Shown here piece after piece: positions 53,061 through 60,663 of a DNA stretch of 64,000 nucleotides (positions are counted from its first letter, which is position 1; every line of letters begins with the position of its first letter). The notes under the pieces were generated by a model that was not told the origin of the DNA, ran no database searches, and worked only from the letters and a program-made list of their open reading frames with translations. The position numbers and the translations under genes are program-made. Origin of the DNA: JAOAPY01 sp038237475 (GTDB taxonomy: Bacteria > Acidobacteriota > Blastocatellia > Pyrinomonadales > Pyrinomonadaceae); the NCBI GenBank assembly GCA_038237475.1, contig JBBRYS010000006.1, positions 248,001-312,000 of the forward strand, read 5' to 3'.

Positions 53061-54029
53061 TTAAAGTTTGTCGGGCAATGCGCTTTGGAACCATTCCACA
53101 AATCGATGAATTCCTTCCTCAATCTGGGTCCGCGGGTTGTAGCCAAGCAGCCGTTTGGCCTTTGCGATATCGGCAAATGTCTGCGGCACGTCTCCAGGCT
53201 GCAAGGGTTGCCAATCGATGACTGCCTGCTGGTCCAACTCTCGCTCGAGCAGGGCAATTAATTCGCGTAACTCAACTGTACGTGATTCACCCAGGTTGAT
53301 GACCTCATAATTGCTCCCGGTGTAGTCAATCGCCGCGCCTACGCCACTGATAATATCGTCGATGTACGTGTAATCACGCCGCGTGGTGCCGTCGCCAAAA
53401 ACAGGAATCGGCTGACCCGCGCTGAGCATGCGGGCAAATTTGTGAATCGCCAAATCGGGACGTTGCCGAGCGCCGTAAACGGTGAAGAAGCGCAGGCAAA
53501 CGCAGCGCAAGTGATAGAGATGAGAGTAGGTGTAGCAAAGAAATTCGCCCGCAGCTTTGGTGGCCGCGTAAGGCGAGATCGGGTGGAAGATTGGATCGTC
53601 TTCGCTGAAAGGCACTTTCTTGTTCTCACCATAGACCGATGATGAGGAGCCGAAAACGAACTGCTTAATCTCGTGTTCCCGTGCGAGCTCAAGCAGATTC
53701 AAGGTTCCATTTATATTTGTTTCGGCATAAAGAATCGGTTGACTCAATGAAGGCCGCACACCGGCGCGCGCCGCCAGGTGGACCACGCAATCGAAATTAC
53801 CTCGCGAAAAAATCTCTTTAAGCGCCGGCAGATCGCGAATGTCTGCAGTTTCCAATTCGTAGTTGGGATTGGTCAGTTGCGCGCTGATGTTTCCGTGCTT
53901 GATGGCCGGGTCATAGAAATTATTGAAGTCGTCGACGACAGTGACGCGCCAGGCGGCTTCCCCGAGCAGGCGATCGGCCAGATGCGAGCCGATAAAACCA
54001 GCGCCACCGGTGATAAGAATATTTTTCAT
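53061..54029 (-). CDS. NAD-dependent sugar epimerase (UDP-glucuronate/UDP-glucose 4-epimerase type)
   Basis: Extended SDR of 322 residues: NAD motif GGAGFIGSHLADRL at the N-terminus, VVHLAARAGVRPSL, the catalytic Ser region FGSSSSVYG and YAATK (YxxxK), RFFTVYGARQRPDLAIHKF and DGTTRRDYTYIDDI. The AARAGVRPS and QRPDLAIHKF combination is that of UDP-glucuronate 4-epimerases rather than GalE. Product likely UDP-galacturonate. It is 67 bp from the methyltransferase gene. Confidence 0.9.
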   Translation of the reverse strand: MKNILITGGAGFIGSHLADRLLGEAAWRVTVVDDFNNFYDPAIKHGNISAQLTNPNYELETADIRDLPALKEIFSRGNFDCVVHLAARAGVRPSLSQPILYAETNINGTLNLLELAREHEIKQFVFGSSSSVYGENKKVPFSEDDPIFHPISPYAATKAAGEFLCYTYSHLYHLRCVCLRFFTVYGARQRPDLAIHKFARMLSAGQPIPVFGDGTTRRDYTYIDDIISGVGAAIDYTGSNYEVINLGESRTVELRELIALLERELDQQAVIDWQPLQPGDVPQTFADIAKAKRLLGYNPRTQIEEGIHRFVEWFQSALPDKL

Positions 54030-54064
54030 ACTCTAATTCTAAAATCCATCATTGAATTTTGAGC

Positions 54065-54189
54065 GTTGTACTTTGATCTCTCCCTTATGTCGTCTTATCT
54101 TGTCGGCACATCGCGGCGTTCAAATGGTCAAAGCACCAAACCCAAAAGATCAAAGCACAAAGCTCAAAGCACAAAGCTCAAAGTACAAC
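54065..54189. repeat. 12-bp inverted repeat enclosing CAAAGCACAAAGCT repeats
   Basis: GTTGTACTTTGA (54065-54076) and TCAAAGTACAAC (54178-54189) are perfect inverted copies. Between them CAAAGCACAAAGCT stands twice in tandem. A related CAAAG-rich run is just upstream of recR (31921-31950). Lies in the gap between the methyltransferase and epimerase genes. Confidence 0.7.
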
Positions 54190-54206
54190 CCCCCAATACC
54201 AACCGC

Positions 54207-55100
54207 TTACTTTTGACCATAGATCCAAAGATGCCAGCCCCAACGAGCTGCCATCCGACTCTCGAGCGAACGCGACAGCAGGTTGCCAACTATAGGAATA
54301 AACCGCTTGTTGAGAAAAAAGGTACGGAACTCAACCGACGCAAAATCCCGGAACAACTCGCGGGCCTCTCTGCGAGAGTAAACTCGCGCCAGAGGATTGC
54401 CGGCGCCATCAGTGTTCTGATTCAGAAACTCTTCCGCGCTCAATTCGCCATCCTTCCCCTCCTTTGGCTTTCGTGCATGTTCGCGCAATGACTCGACCGG
54501 CTCGCCGGTCAGCCGGTGAATCAGGTTCACACCAGCGTTCCATCTGAGCAGGTGCATACCGCCGCGGCGCAAGCGGCGAATGTTAATCTCATAATTATAA
54601 GAATTGCGATGATAGAGCATTACGATGGCGCGACCCTTTGGCCGCAGGACGCGATGCACTTCGCGCACAGCTTGCGCGGTATCCGGCGTGTGGTGCAGCA
54701 CACCGTGGGAATAGACAACATCGAACGAGTCATTGGCGAAATCAAGACTCTCGGCATCGGCCGTGCAAAAGGTGCCCGGCAGATTGAACAACTCAAAACG
54801 TTTGCGCGCCAGCTCAACAGCGGCTTCAGTCAGGTCTACGCCGGTGTAGTCAGCGCCCGCCTTGGCGAACTGGGCTCCATCTGTGCCCAGACCACAACCT
54901 ATCTCCAGGACGCGTAAGCCTTTCGTCGCGGAGAAGTCCGCCGCCTCGGGGATGTGCCATTCCGTTTCATAGCGGTGTTGCTCGACCAGATCATAGAATC
55001 GCCGGCTGCCTGGATCAGCGTCGGCAAACTTTGTCCCGCAGGGGTTCGCCTGCCAAAAGCTGCGCACACGTTCTTTGAGTTTGTTGTTGGCCTCGGACAT
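54207..55100 (-). CDS. SAM-dependent methyltransferase with family-typical C-terminal extension
   Basis: 298 residues from the ATG at 55100 (MSEANNKLK); the frame extends to 55322 but that part overlaps the divergent gene and is not methyltransferase-like. Opening VRSFWQANPCGTKFAD, SAM motif VLEIGCGLGTDGAQFAKAGA, VDLTEAAVELARKRF and SHGVLHHTPD are characteristic. The C-terminal half (YHRNSYNYEINIRRLR onward) is a cap domain often found with O-antigen or capsule methyltransferases. It opens the leftward polysaccharide cluster. Confidence 0.87.
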   Translation of the reverse strand: MSEANNKLKERVRSFWQANPCGTKFADADPGSRRFYDLVEQHRYETEWHIPEAADFSATKGLRVLEIGCGLGTDGAQFAKAGADYTGVDLTEAAVELARKRFELFNLPGTFCTADAESLDFANDSFDVVYSHGVLHHTPDTAQAVREVHRVLRPKGRAIVMLYHRNSYNYEINIRRLRRGGMHLLRWNAGVNLIHRLTGEPVESLREHARKPKEGKDGELSAEEFLNQNTDGAGNPLARVYSRREARELFRDFASVEFRTFFLNKRFIPIVGNLLSRSLESRMAARWGWHLWIYGQK

Positions 55101-55259
55101 CTGAGTCAGGTGAAGAATAGCAGAGCGATGGAAAGTCAGAAAGCGAGTTGCAAAGTCACGGTGAAATCCTTTCCTGCGGAGACCAATTGCGGCATCATGG
55201 AGTCGCTGGCTGCAGCGGCAAAAGCGGCATACCAATTTTAAGTCAGTCATCATCCTGCT

Positions 55260-55637
55260 ATGACTCAAGCTTCCCGGCCCGAAGTCATTGTCGAATTCCT
55301 TTTCGCGGATGGCGCGTTTCACATCGCGATTAGGAACATCGGCGCCAGGCCTGCGCTTAAGATCTCAGTCCATTTCGACAAGAAGATCCTCGGTGCAGGT
55401 GGCACGAGAGAGATTACCTCCCTCGCGCTTTTTAAAAATATAGAATTTCTCGGGCCCCAGAGAGAGATAGTCGCCTTTCTGGATCACAGCAGTTCATATT
55501 TCCAGGGCCGGCAGCCAACCAGGATTGCGGCCAGGATTTGTTATCGAGATGCTTTCCAGAACAAGTATGAAGAAGTCATCAATCATGATCTGGAAATCTA
55601 TCGTGATCTACCTTACCTCAACTCGACGGGTACATAA
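55260..55637 (+). CDS. Small protein paired with tail-tube gene
   Basis: 125 residues without signal peptide. VEFLFADGAFHIAIRNIGARPALKISVHF reads as beta-strands of an immunoglobulin-like or beta-sandwich fold; the C-terminus is NKYEEVINHDLEIYRDLPYLNST. Not recognised as a known family. The gene is 21 bp before the tail-tube-like gene and shares its strand, so both should be made together. Possible role: chaperone, adaptor or cargo-associated protein of the tube; not shown. Confidence 0.6.
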   Translation: MTQASRPEVIVEFLFADGAFHIAIRNIGARPALKISVHFDKKILGAGGTREITSLALFKNIEFLGPQREIVAFLDHSSSYFQGRQPTRIAARICYRDAFQNKYEEVINHDLEIYRDLPYLNSTGT

Positions 55638-55658
55638 TCTGAACGGAGGCGCGAGCAG

Positions 55659-56081
55659 ATGGCACATCCTGAACCTTACAAGAACTTTAACTTCCTGGTC
55701 GAAATCGCAGGCCTGACCGAAGCCGGGTTTGCTGAATGCAGCGGTCTGGAGTCAAGCGTTGGTGTGATTGAGTATCGCGAAGGCGGCGATCACATCGTGC
55801 GCAAACTGCCGGGCCTGAGGAAATTAGGGAACATCACTTTGAAGCGAGGCGTGACTAAGTCGCACGAGTTGCAGGATTGGCATAAGAACATACTCAACGG
55901 GCAGGCTGATCGCAGAAACGGTTCCATCATTCTGCTTGACGATGCGCGGCAGGAGGTAGTGCGTTGGAACTTCTACAATGCTTTTCCCGCCAAGTGGGAA
56001 GGGCCGAACCTCAACGCAAAAGGTAATGAAGTGGCGATCGAGTCGCTGGAGCTTTGCGTCGAAGGCCTGGAGCGAGCGTGA
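55659..56081 (+). CDS. Contractile injection system tube protein (phage tail, gp19/Afp1-like)
   Basis: A 140-residue protein of the tail-tube family: opening PYKNFNFLVEIAGLTEAGFAECSGLES, then YREGGDHIVRKLPGLRKLGNITLKRGVT and WNFYNAFPAKWEGPNLNAKGNEVAIESLELCVEGLE. These are standard for tube or tube-initiator proteins of eCIS, Afp and PVC particles. GGAGG stands 9 nt before the ATG. No sheath, baseplate, spike or AAA+ ATPase gene lies in the window, so it is an orphan here. Confidence 0.9.
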   Translation: MAHPEPYKNFNFLVEIAGLTEAGFAECSGLESSVGVIEYREGGDHIVRKLPGLRKLGNITLKRGVTKSHELQDWHKNILNGQADRRNGSIILLDDARQEVVRWNFYNAFPAKWEGPNLNAKGNEVAIESLELCVEGLERA

Positions 56082-56107
56082 GGGAAATTCGGATTTCAGT
56101 TCAGAAT

Positions 56108-56205
56108 GCAGATTTCAGATTTGAAGATCTCGGATCGCAAAGCTCCAGATCGCAAAGGTTAGATCGCGAACTCAGCCAGTTGCAGGTTTCAAATCTGAAA
56201 TCTGC
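56108..56205. repeat. 18-bp perfect inverted repeat between convergent genes
   Basis: GCAGATTTCAGATTTGAA (56108-56125) and its reverse complement (56188-56205) enclose 62 bp. It lies between the tail-tube gene and the DUF1028 gene, which converge, so it may serve as a two-way terminator or RNA end structure. No T tract at either side. Confidence 0.75.
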
Positions 56206-56226
56206 AATCCTCAATCTGAAATCGCT

Positions 56227-57234
56227 TCACTTGCGCGCCGCGACGATGCGTTCGATCAGCTTTTGATCATCAGGCAGCAAGCCTACCTTAGCCAGCCGCG
56301 GAGTGAGCGTTAGCCAATTAGGGTCCATGGCGAACACCTTGCGAAACAATGGCAGGGATTGCTCAACACGCTGCATATTCACCAGCGCGACGGCGTGCCA
56401 ATAAATCATTTCTGCGCTATCAGGAACCAGCTTTTCTGCAGCACTGTATTCGCGCAACGCACCTTCGTTATCTTTCTTTTCAACTGCCAGGTCGCCTGCG
56501 TTCATGTGATTGTAGGCGCGCTGCAAAGTCACGAGGCGGCGTAATTCCTTGAGAGGTTCGGGACTATCGTCCACGCGCAAATCGAAGGTGCGGTCCTTCC
56601 AGGCCTGGCCGGTTGGTTTACCAGTCACGACAATAATTGCCGCGGACTGCCGACCCCGTATGTCGCCTCCGGCTGCCTGGGCGGCGTCAAGAGCTGCGAG
56701 CATGCGCGTGGCCAGGTCGCCTTTGGTGTTCTCGAAGGCCTGTGCCATCGCCGGCCAAATCTTTTCATTCATCATCAGGTTCGCCTGCACGGAAAAATTT
56801 TTGCCGACGATCTGACCGGCAGCGGGAATGTCATTCTTGCCGGTCCACGCTTCGACATTTCCGTGTGCATCGATCATGGCCACTTGGCGAACATCGCGGC
56901 CTTCGTCTCCGGCTAATAATGCTTTCAATGCTTCCGGGCCTGTCTTGCCGGCGCGCATTAGCTCCAACCCGAGTTTTCCATAAGAGGGATCGACAAATGA
57001 TTGCGTGGCAATCGCACCGACGCCGGCTTCGGCCCATGGAACGATGGAACCTACTGAAAACCAATGCGACTGCACGGCTACGCCTAACTCCCCGGTGAGC
57101 GGATCGCGCGCGACAATAGAGAATGTATGAACCGGCCGGTGGGGAATGTCCGAAGTTTTCGTGGCGGGCAGTTCCTGTGCGCTCCCAAAAGGAGCAATCA
57201 GCAAGAGCAGCAATAGCAGCAAGGTAAAGCGCAT
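56227..57234 (-). CDS. Secreted DUF1028 protein with TPR-like tail
   Basis: Signal peptide (FTLLLLLLLLIAPFGSAQ). DUF1028 (Ntn-hydrolase-like) occupies about residues 35-250: TFSIVARDPLTGELGVAVQS, GVGAIATQSFVDPSYGKLGLELM, AMIDAHGNVEAWTG and the C-terminal RTFDLRVDDSPEPLKEL. After this come two TPR-like helical pairs (NHMNAGDLAVEKKDNEGALREYSAAEKLVPDS). GGAGG 6 nt before the ATG. Function of DUF1028 is unknown; the core resembles Ntn hydrolases, but the maturation cleavage site cannot be pinpointed. Confidence 0.87.
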   Translation of the reverse strand: MRFTLLLLLLLLIAPFGSAQELPATKTSDIPHRPVHTFSIVARDPLTGELGVAVQSHWFSVGSIVPWAEAGVGAIATQSFVDPSYGKLGLELMRAGKTGPEALKALLAGDEGRDVRQVAMIDAHGNVEAWTGKNDIPAAGQIVGKNFSVQANLMMNEKIWPAMAQAFENTKGDLATRMLAALDAAQAAGGDIRGRQSAAIIVVTGKPTGQAWKDRTFDLRVDDSPEPLKELRRLVTLQRAYNHMNAGDLAVEKKDNEGALREYSAAEKLVPDSAEMIYWHAVALVNMQRVEQSLPLFRKVFAMDPNWLTLTPRLAKVGLLPDDQKLIERIVAARK

Positions 57235-57346
57235 GGCGGGCCTCCAGATCTAAACGCAAGCCGTCAGCTTGCGAGCGGTTGATTCCCAGTCTCAGATCCA
57301 CAATTAACAGGTGGCATCAAAATCAATTTGAAATTCATTTCGGGAG

Positions 57347-57754
57347 CTAGGAAGGAAAGGGATAAAACGGCGTATTGCGAAGTATCCAAAAGCCGAACAC
57401 CACCAGATAAATGGCCCATGCATATTCAGGCCGCAGGGCGATTTGAGGCATGGGTCGTCCAGTGATTGCGCGGCGTGTGAACAGAATCAGGAAGATACCG
57501 GCTACGGGCAGCGTTACCAACAACAAAGGATTCAGCTCAAAGGCCCCGATGAAATTGCCGTGCAGCAGTTGATGTAGTGCCCGGGTTGTCCCGCATCCCG
57601 GACAGGCAAAGCCAGTCACGGTGCGAAAGGGGCAGAGAGGAAAGATTCCGGTGTGACCCGGCTCGAAGACAAAGAGATAGGCGGCACCGCTAGCGAGAAA
57701 GCTCCACAGCGCTGCCGCCACCAATCTCATTCTTCCTATCCCATCAACTGACAT
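57347..57754 (-). CDS. DUF2752 membrane protein
   Basis: 135 residues, about three helices. The family mark is FPLCPFRTVTGFACPGCGTTRALHQLLHG, where two CxxC-like cysteine pairs and the GTTRA stretch are conserved. The N-terminus starts MSVDGIGRMRL. Function not known; the family is often next to TM2 proteins, as here (32 bp upstream). The three downstream-to-upstream neighbours are also small membrane proteins, so they may form one operon. Confidence 0.88.
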   Translation of the reverse strand: MSVDGIGRMRLVAAALWSFLASGAAYLFVFEPGHTGIFPLCPFRTVTGFACPGCGTTRALHQLLHGNFIGAFELNPLLLVTLPVAGIFLILFTRRAITGRPMPQIALRPEYAWAIYLVVFGFWILRNTPFYPFPS

Positions 57755-57786
57755 GAGACAGTCTAACTCTCGGGCTATCCCTGGCC

Positions 57787-58170
57787 TTAGAACCAGCCCT
57801 TTTTATTCTGGATGTAAGTGCGGACGAACTCCTCATCGCTCTTGGTCAGATAGATGATTCCCTCAATCAGGCCGATAATGCTGCCAATACCGCACGTAAC
57901 TATGGTGATCACGATTTGAATGATCCCCTCGGTGGAGTAGCCGAGGATAAACTTATGAACGCCAAAGCCTCCCAGCAGGATGCCGCAAATACCTGCTGTC
58001 ATTTTCTTGTCGGCACCCAGCGTTTTCCAATCCGTCATCTGACCCGGATTAACCGACTGCATTGGTTGATAGCCTACGCTGCCGCTGGTTGGGCCAAGCG
58101 GAGCCTGACAAGTAGAACAGACTTGGGCCAAATCATCATTCTGGCCACCGCATTTTGTGCAAAATCTCAT
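57787..58170 (-). CDS. Zinc-ribbon plus TM2-domain membrane protein
   Basis: Residues 1-24 hold a zinc ribbon, CTKCGGQNDDLAQVCSTC. A Gly/Ser/Gln linker follows. Residues 52-110 are a TM2 domain: MTAGICGILLGGFGVHKFILGYSTEGIIQ with two helices and GIGSIIGLIEGIIYL. TM2 proteins are small two-helix proteins of unsettled role. AGGAA lies 8 nt upstream of the ATG. Complete at 127 residues. Confidence 0.88.
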   Translation of the reverse strand: MRFCTKCGGQNDDLAQVCSTCQAPLGPTSGSVGYQPMQSVNPGQMTDWKTLGADKKMTAGICGILLGGFGVHKFILGYSTEGIIQIVITIVTCGIGSIIGLIEGIIYLTKSDEEFVRTYIQNKKGWF

Positions 58171-58261
58171 CGTTGATGTTCCTGCCTAGTTATGGGTGAA
58201 ATTTACGAAATGAATAAAGCCTACCAAATGATCGATCATCGTCCGGCCAGGATAAAATTCC

Positions 58262-58573
58262 CTATCTGCCAATCGCAGACATTATCCCCGCGAAGACCCC
58301 AAGGAAAAAACAAAGAACCAGGGATATGGCCCCGACAATAATCGAAATCCAAGCCCACATTTTCGCCTGCTTTGCGGAGTTTTTGGCTCCTTCAATGTCA
58401 CCAGTTGCCTCTTTCTTGCCGACCTGCATGGCAAACATCAAGGAGACCAACCCGTGCGGTAGGCAACAACCCATAACCGAAACTACGGTGGCAATGATCG
58501 CCATCACCATGTTGTTCGGAATGGTTTCCGCCGCATTCAGCGACGGTGAAGGGGGAGTATATTGCTGTGACAT
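58262..58573 (-). CDS. CD225/dispanin-family small membrane protein
   Basis: 103 residues. A proline-rich start (QQYTPPSPSL) leads to the first helix MVMAIIATVVSVMGCCLPHGLVSLMFAMQV, then VGKKEATGDIEGAKNSAKQAKMWAWISI, the typical CD225 turn, and a second helix. The double cysteine before LPHG matches the family. Bacterial dispanins are common but poorly characterised. Confidence 0.85.
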   Translation of the reverse strand: MSQQYTPPSPSLNAAETIPNNMVMAIIATVVSVMGCCLPHGLVSLMFAMQVGKKEATGDIEGAKNSAKQAKMWAWISIIVGAISLVLCFFLGVFAGIMSAIGR

Positions 58574-58633
58574 TATGTTGTGCTACTGCTCCTATTACGC
58601 CAGCGAACCTCATCTGGGATTGAGGAGGTTGGA

Positions 58634-59167
58634 TCAGCCGGCTGGCGTGTAGCCTGCTGGGGGCGCTCCTCCTCCTCCAAATCCCTGTGGCGGCGGAGGC
58701 AGATTCGAGTCACCTTTCCGTTTTTCGAAAATTGGTACCGCTATCAGGCCGCCCAGGGTCGAAAAGACCACTAGTAAAAAGGCAGTGAACAGTCCCCTCA
58801 GAATGGCGCCCACCACTGTTTGGCTGGCAGAAAATTGCTCGCGCATCATTTCCGCTTGCTGAGGGTTGATACTAGCAAGCCACTTGCTGACGAGTTGCAT
58901 CATGGTAGCTCCCATGAGCATCGCGAGCGGAATGCCGATGATGATGTAGATGACCGCGCCGACGACGCCCGCCAGAACACCAAGCAACGCGCCCTCGCCT
59001 ATGCTGACCGGCGCTGACGAGGCCTTAATGTAAAGGTATGAAGCCAATAGTCCTCCCAGAATGGCCCACAAGCAGCAACAGACGTTGGGAAGGTTGACAA
59101 AGGGGATTGCCGACAGCAATCCGACAACAACGCCGCCGATGATAGCTGGCTTTAATTTACTGTTCAT
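58634..59167 (-). CDS. Uncharacterised membrane protein with Pro/Gly-rich tail
   Basis: 177 residues with four predicted helices: IIGGVVVGLLSAIPFVN, CCLWAILGGLLASYLYI, LLGVLAGVVGAVIYIIIGIPLAML and ILRGLFTAFLLVVFSTLGGLIAV. A cytoplasmic tail ends in PPPPQGFGGGGAPPAGY. Not recognised with certainty. It heads the row of four small membrane protein genes on the minus strand. Confidence 0.7.
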   Translation of the reverse strand: MNSKLKPAIIGGVVVGLLSAIPFVNLPNVCCCLWAILGGLLASYLYIKASSAPVSIGEGALLGVLAGVVGAVIYIIIGIPLAMLMGATMMQLVSKWLASINPQQAEMMREQFSASQTVVGAILRGLFTAFLLVVFSTLGGLIAVPIFEKRKGDSNLPPPPQGFGGGGAPPAGYTPAG

Positions 59168-59329
59168 AGACCTATACCCGCATCCTTAAAGTGACTTCCG
59201 TTAACAGAGCTTAAAGTGGAAACCTGGCTGGTTGTTTACTGCGATGAATAACTAACAAAGAGGGGCAGGATTGTCAACAAATTTGCTGCGTAGGGAGTTG
59301 ATTACTCGACAGGAGGGCAGGTGTTTAGA

Positions 59330-59382
59330 GTACCGACTCCAGTCGGGCTTTGGCGGAACGAAAACCCGGCTGAAGTCGGCAC
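59330..59382. repeat. 22-bp imperfect inverted repeat with CCGACT/AGTCGG cores
   Basis: Left arm 59330-59351 (core CCGACTCCAGTCGGG) and right arm 59361-59382 (core CCCGGCTGAAGTCGG) match in about 18 of 22 positions, around a 9-bp loop. It lies in the 236-bp gap between the membrane protein and export protein genes. Such cores are seen as dispersed repeats in related genomes, to my memory. Confidence 0.6.
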
Positions 59383-59403
59383 ACTGAACGTCTCTCCCTG
59401 TGG

Positions 59404-60408
59404 CTACTTGATAATTTCGATCCGATCCCCCGCAATCAATCGAGGGTCCCGTGTCTTCCCGGACTTGATGTCCTTCAGGTTGTATCGAGTAGTTGAGAGG
59501 TTGCCGTCGGCGCCTTCTCGCGACAATTCCACGATGCCTTCTGCCTGGCGCAATCCACCTGCGGCCAAAATTGATTGCATTAACGTAAGGCCGGGCAGAA
59601 AAGCCTTCTGGCCCGGATAGCCAATTCGTCCACCTATGTAATAGAACTCCTGCGGACGGGCTGTTACGTTGATCACATCACCCGGCCGAATCAACACGCC
59701 GGCTGAGGATGGATCTGTCAGGTCAATTGTTTGCGTGGGATTTCCCGCGCGCATGATCGAAGCTTGTGCGGCATCGAGTCTTGACTGAGTCTCGGCAAGC
59801 ACTACGTAGAGCGGGACAGCTTCGCGCCTCAGAATCTTTGTGCCCCCACTGACAACTAAGCCGGTCACTGCTATCGAGTGACTCGCGTATTGCCGCACAC
59901 TGACGGTTACTTGCGGAGCGTCATGCAAGGCGCGTCTTTTAAGTTCGGCCACAAGTTGCGCTTGAATCTCATCAGTCGTCAGCCCCGCCACTTGTACTGA
60001 CCCGCCGATGACCGGCAGGTCAATGAGGCCACCTCCCATAACCGTGAAGAGAGTGGATCCATTCGTGGCTAAATTTCGAATGCGGATATCAATAACATCG
60101 CCGGCTCCTACGCGATAGATTTCTGTGAGAGACAACTCCGTGGAGCTGGGCGCAAGTGGAGCGGGTGCCGTCGTAGCAGATTGGCCTTTACCATTTACCT
60201 CGCGATCGGAAGTCGCCGTAAACACCTTTTCCGGTTTTTGTGGAGTTCTGGCACTATCGGTTCGGCCACTCGACTCCTGATTGGGTGCCATCGCTTCCGA
60301 AGTCGCTGCAGTCTTACCCGCCGTAGTCTTCGCCGATTTTTGCGCCGAGGCAACTGCGAAGTGTGAACCCAAAATGACGCAAAAAGCCACTGAAAATGCC
60401 TTGTTCAT
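59404..60408 (-). CDS. Polysaccharide export (Wza-like) SLBB protein
   Basis: Signal peptide (FSVAFCVILGSHFAVASA), then a low-complexity Ala/Thr/Lys/Ser linker, then the Poly_export domain YRVGAGDVIDIRI...ATNGSTLFTVMGGGLIDLPVIG near residue 110. An SLBB domain follows (VLIRPGDVINVTARPQEFYYIGGRIGYPGQKAFLPGL). No lipobox cysteine is seen, unlike Wza. It should form the outer-membrane channel or periplasmic part of exopolysaccharide export. ATG at 60408 (MNKAF) is preferred to the frame start at 60432. Confidence 0.9.
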   Translation of the reverse strand: MNKAFSVAFCVILGSHFAVASAQKSAKTTAGKTAATSEAMAPNQESSGRTDSARTPQKPEKVFTATSDREVNGKGQSATTAPAPLAPSSTELSLTEIYRVGAGDVIDIRIRNLATNGSTLFTVMGGGLIDLPVIGGSVQVAGLTTDEIQAQLVAELKRRALHDAPQVTVSVRQYASHSIAVTGLVVSGGTKILRREAVPLYVVLAETQSRLDAAQASIMRAGNPTQTIDLTDPSSAGVLIRPGDVINVTARPQEFYYIGGRIGYPGQKAFLPGLTLMQSILAAGGLRQAEGIVELSREGADGNLSTTRYNLKDIKSGKTRDPRLIAGDRIEIIK

Positions 60409-60663
60409 AGTTGACACCCGTCCTGCCCTCAAGTTTGAGGGACGAGAAAACGATCCTTTGTTGAAACAATTCCTACAGATAGAGAAGTTTAATAACAGGG
60501 ATCTTCCCGAGTCGAAGCCAGGGTCGGCTCAACAAATCCCGAACCGCTTGTTATACTTTCGGTTTTCCTGGGGTGGCGAATAATTTCCGGCAGGACACAG
60601 TAGCGCAGGACAAGCGAGAGGACCTCGCTGCGGCACCCAATATTTGTCCGCACAATTATTCCT

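Noticed and set aside
55100..55322. N-terminal 74-residue extension of the methyltransferase
   Set aside because: Overlaps the divergent small gene, has no family similarity, and the ATG at 55100 starts the conserved part.
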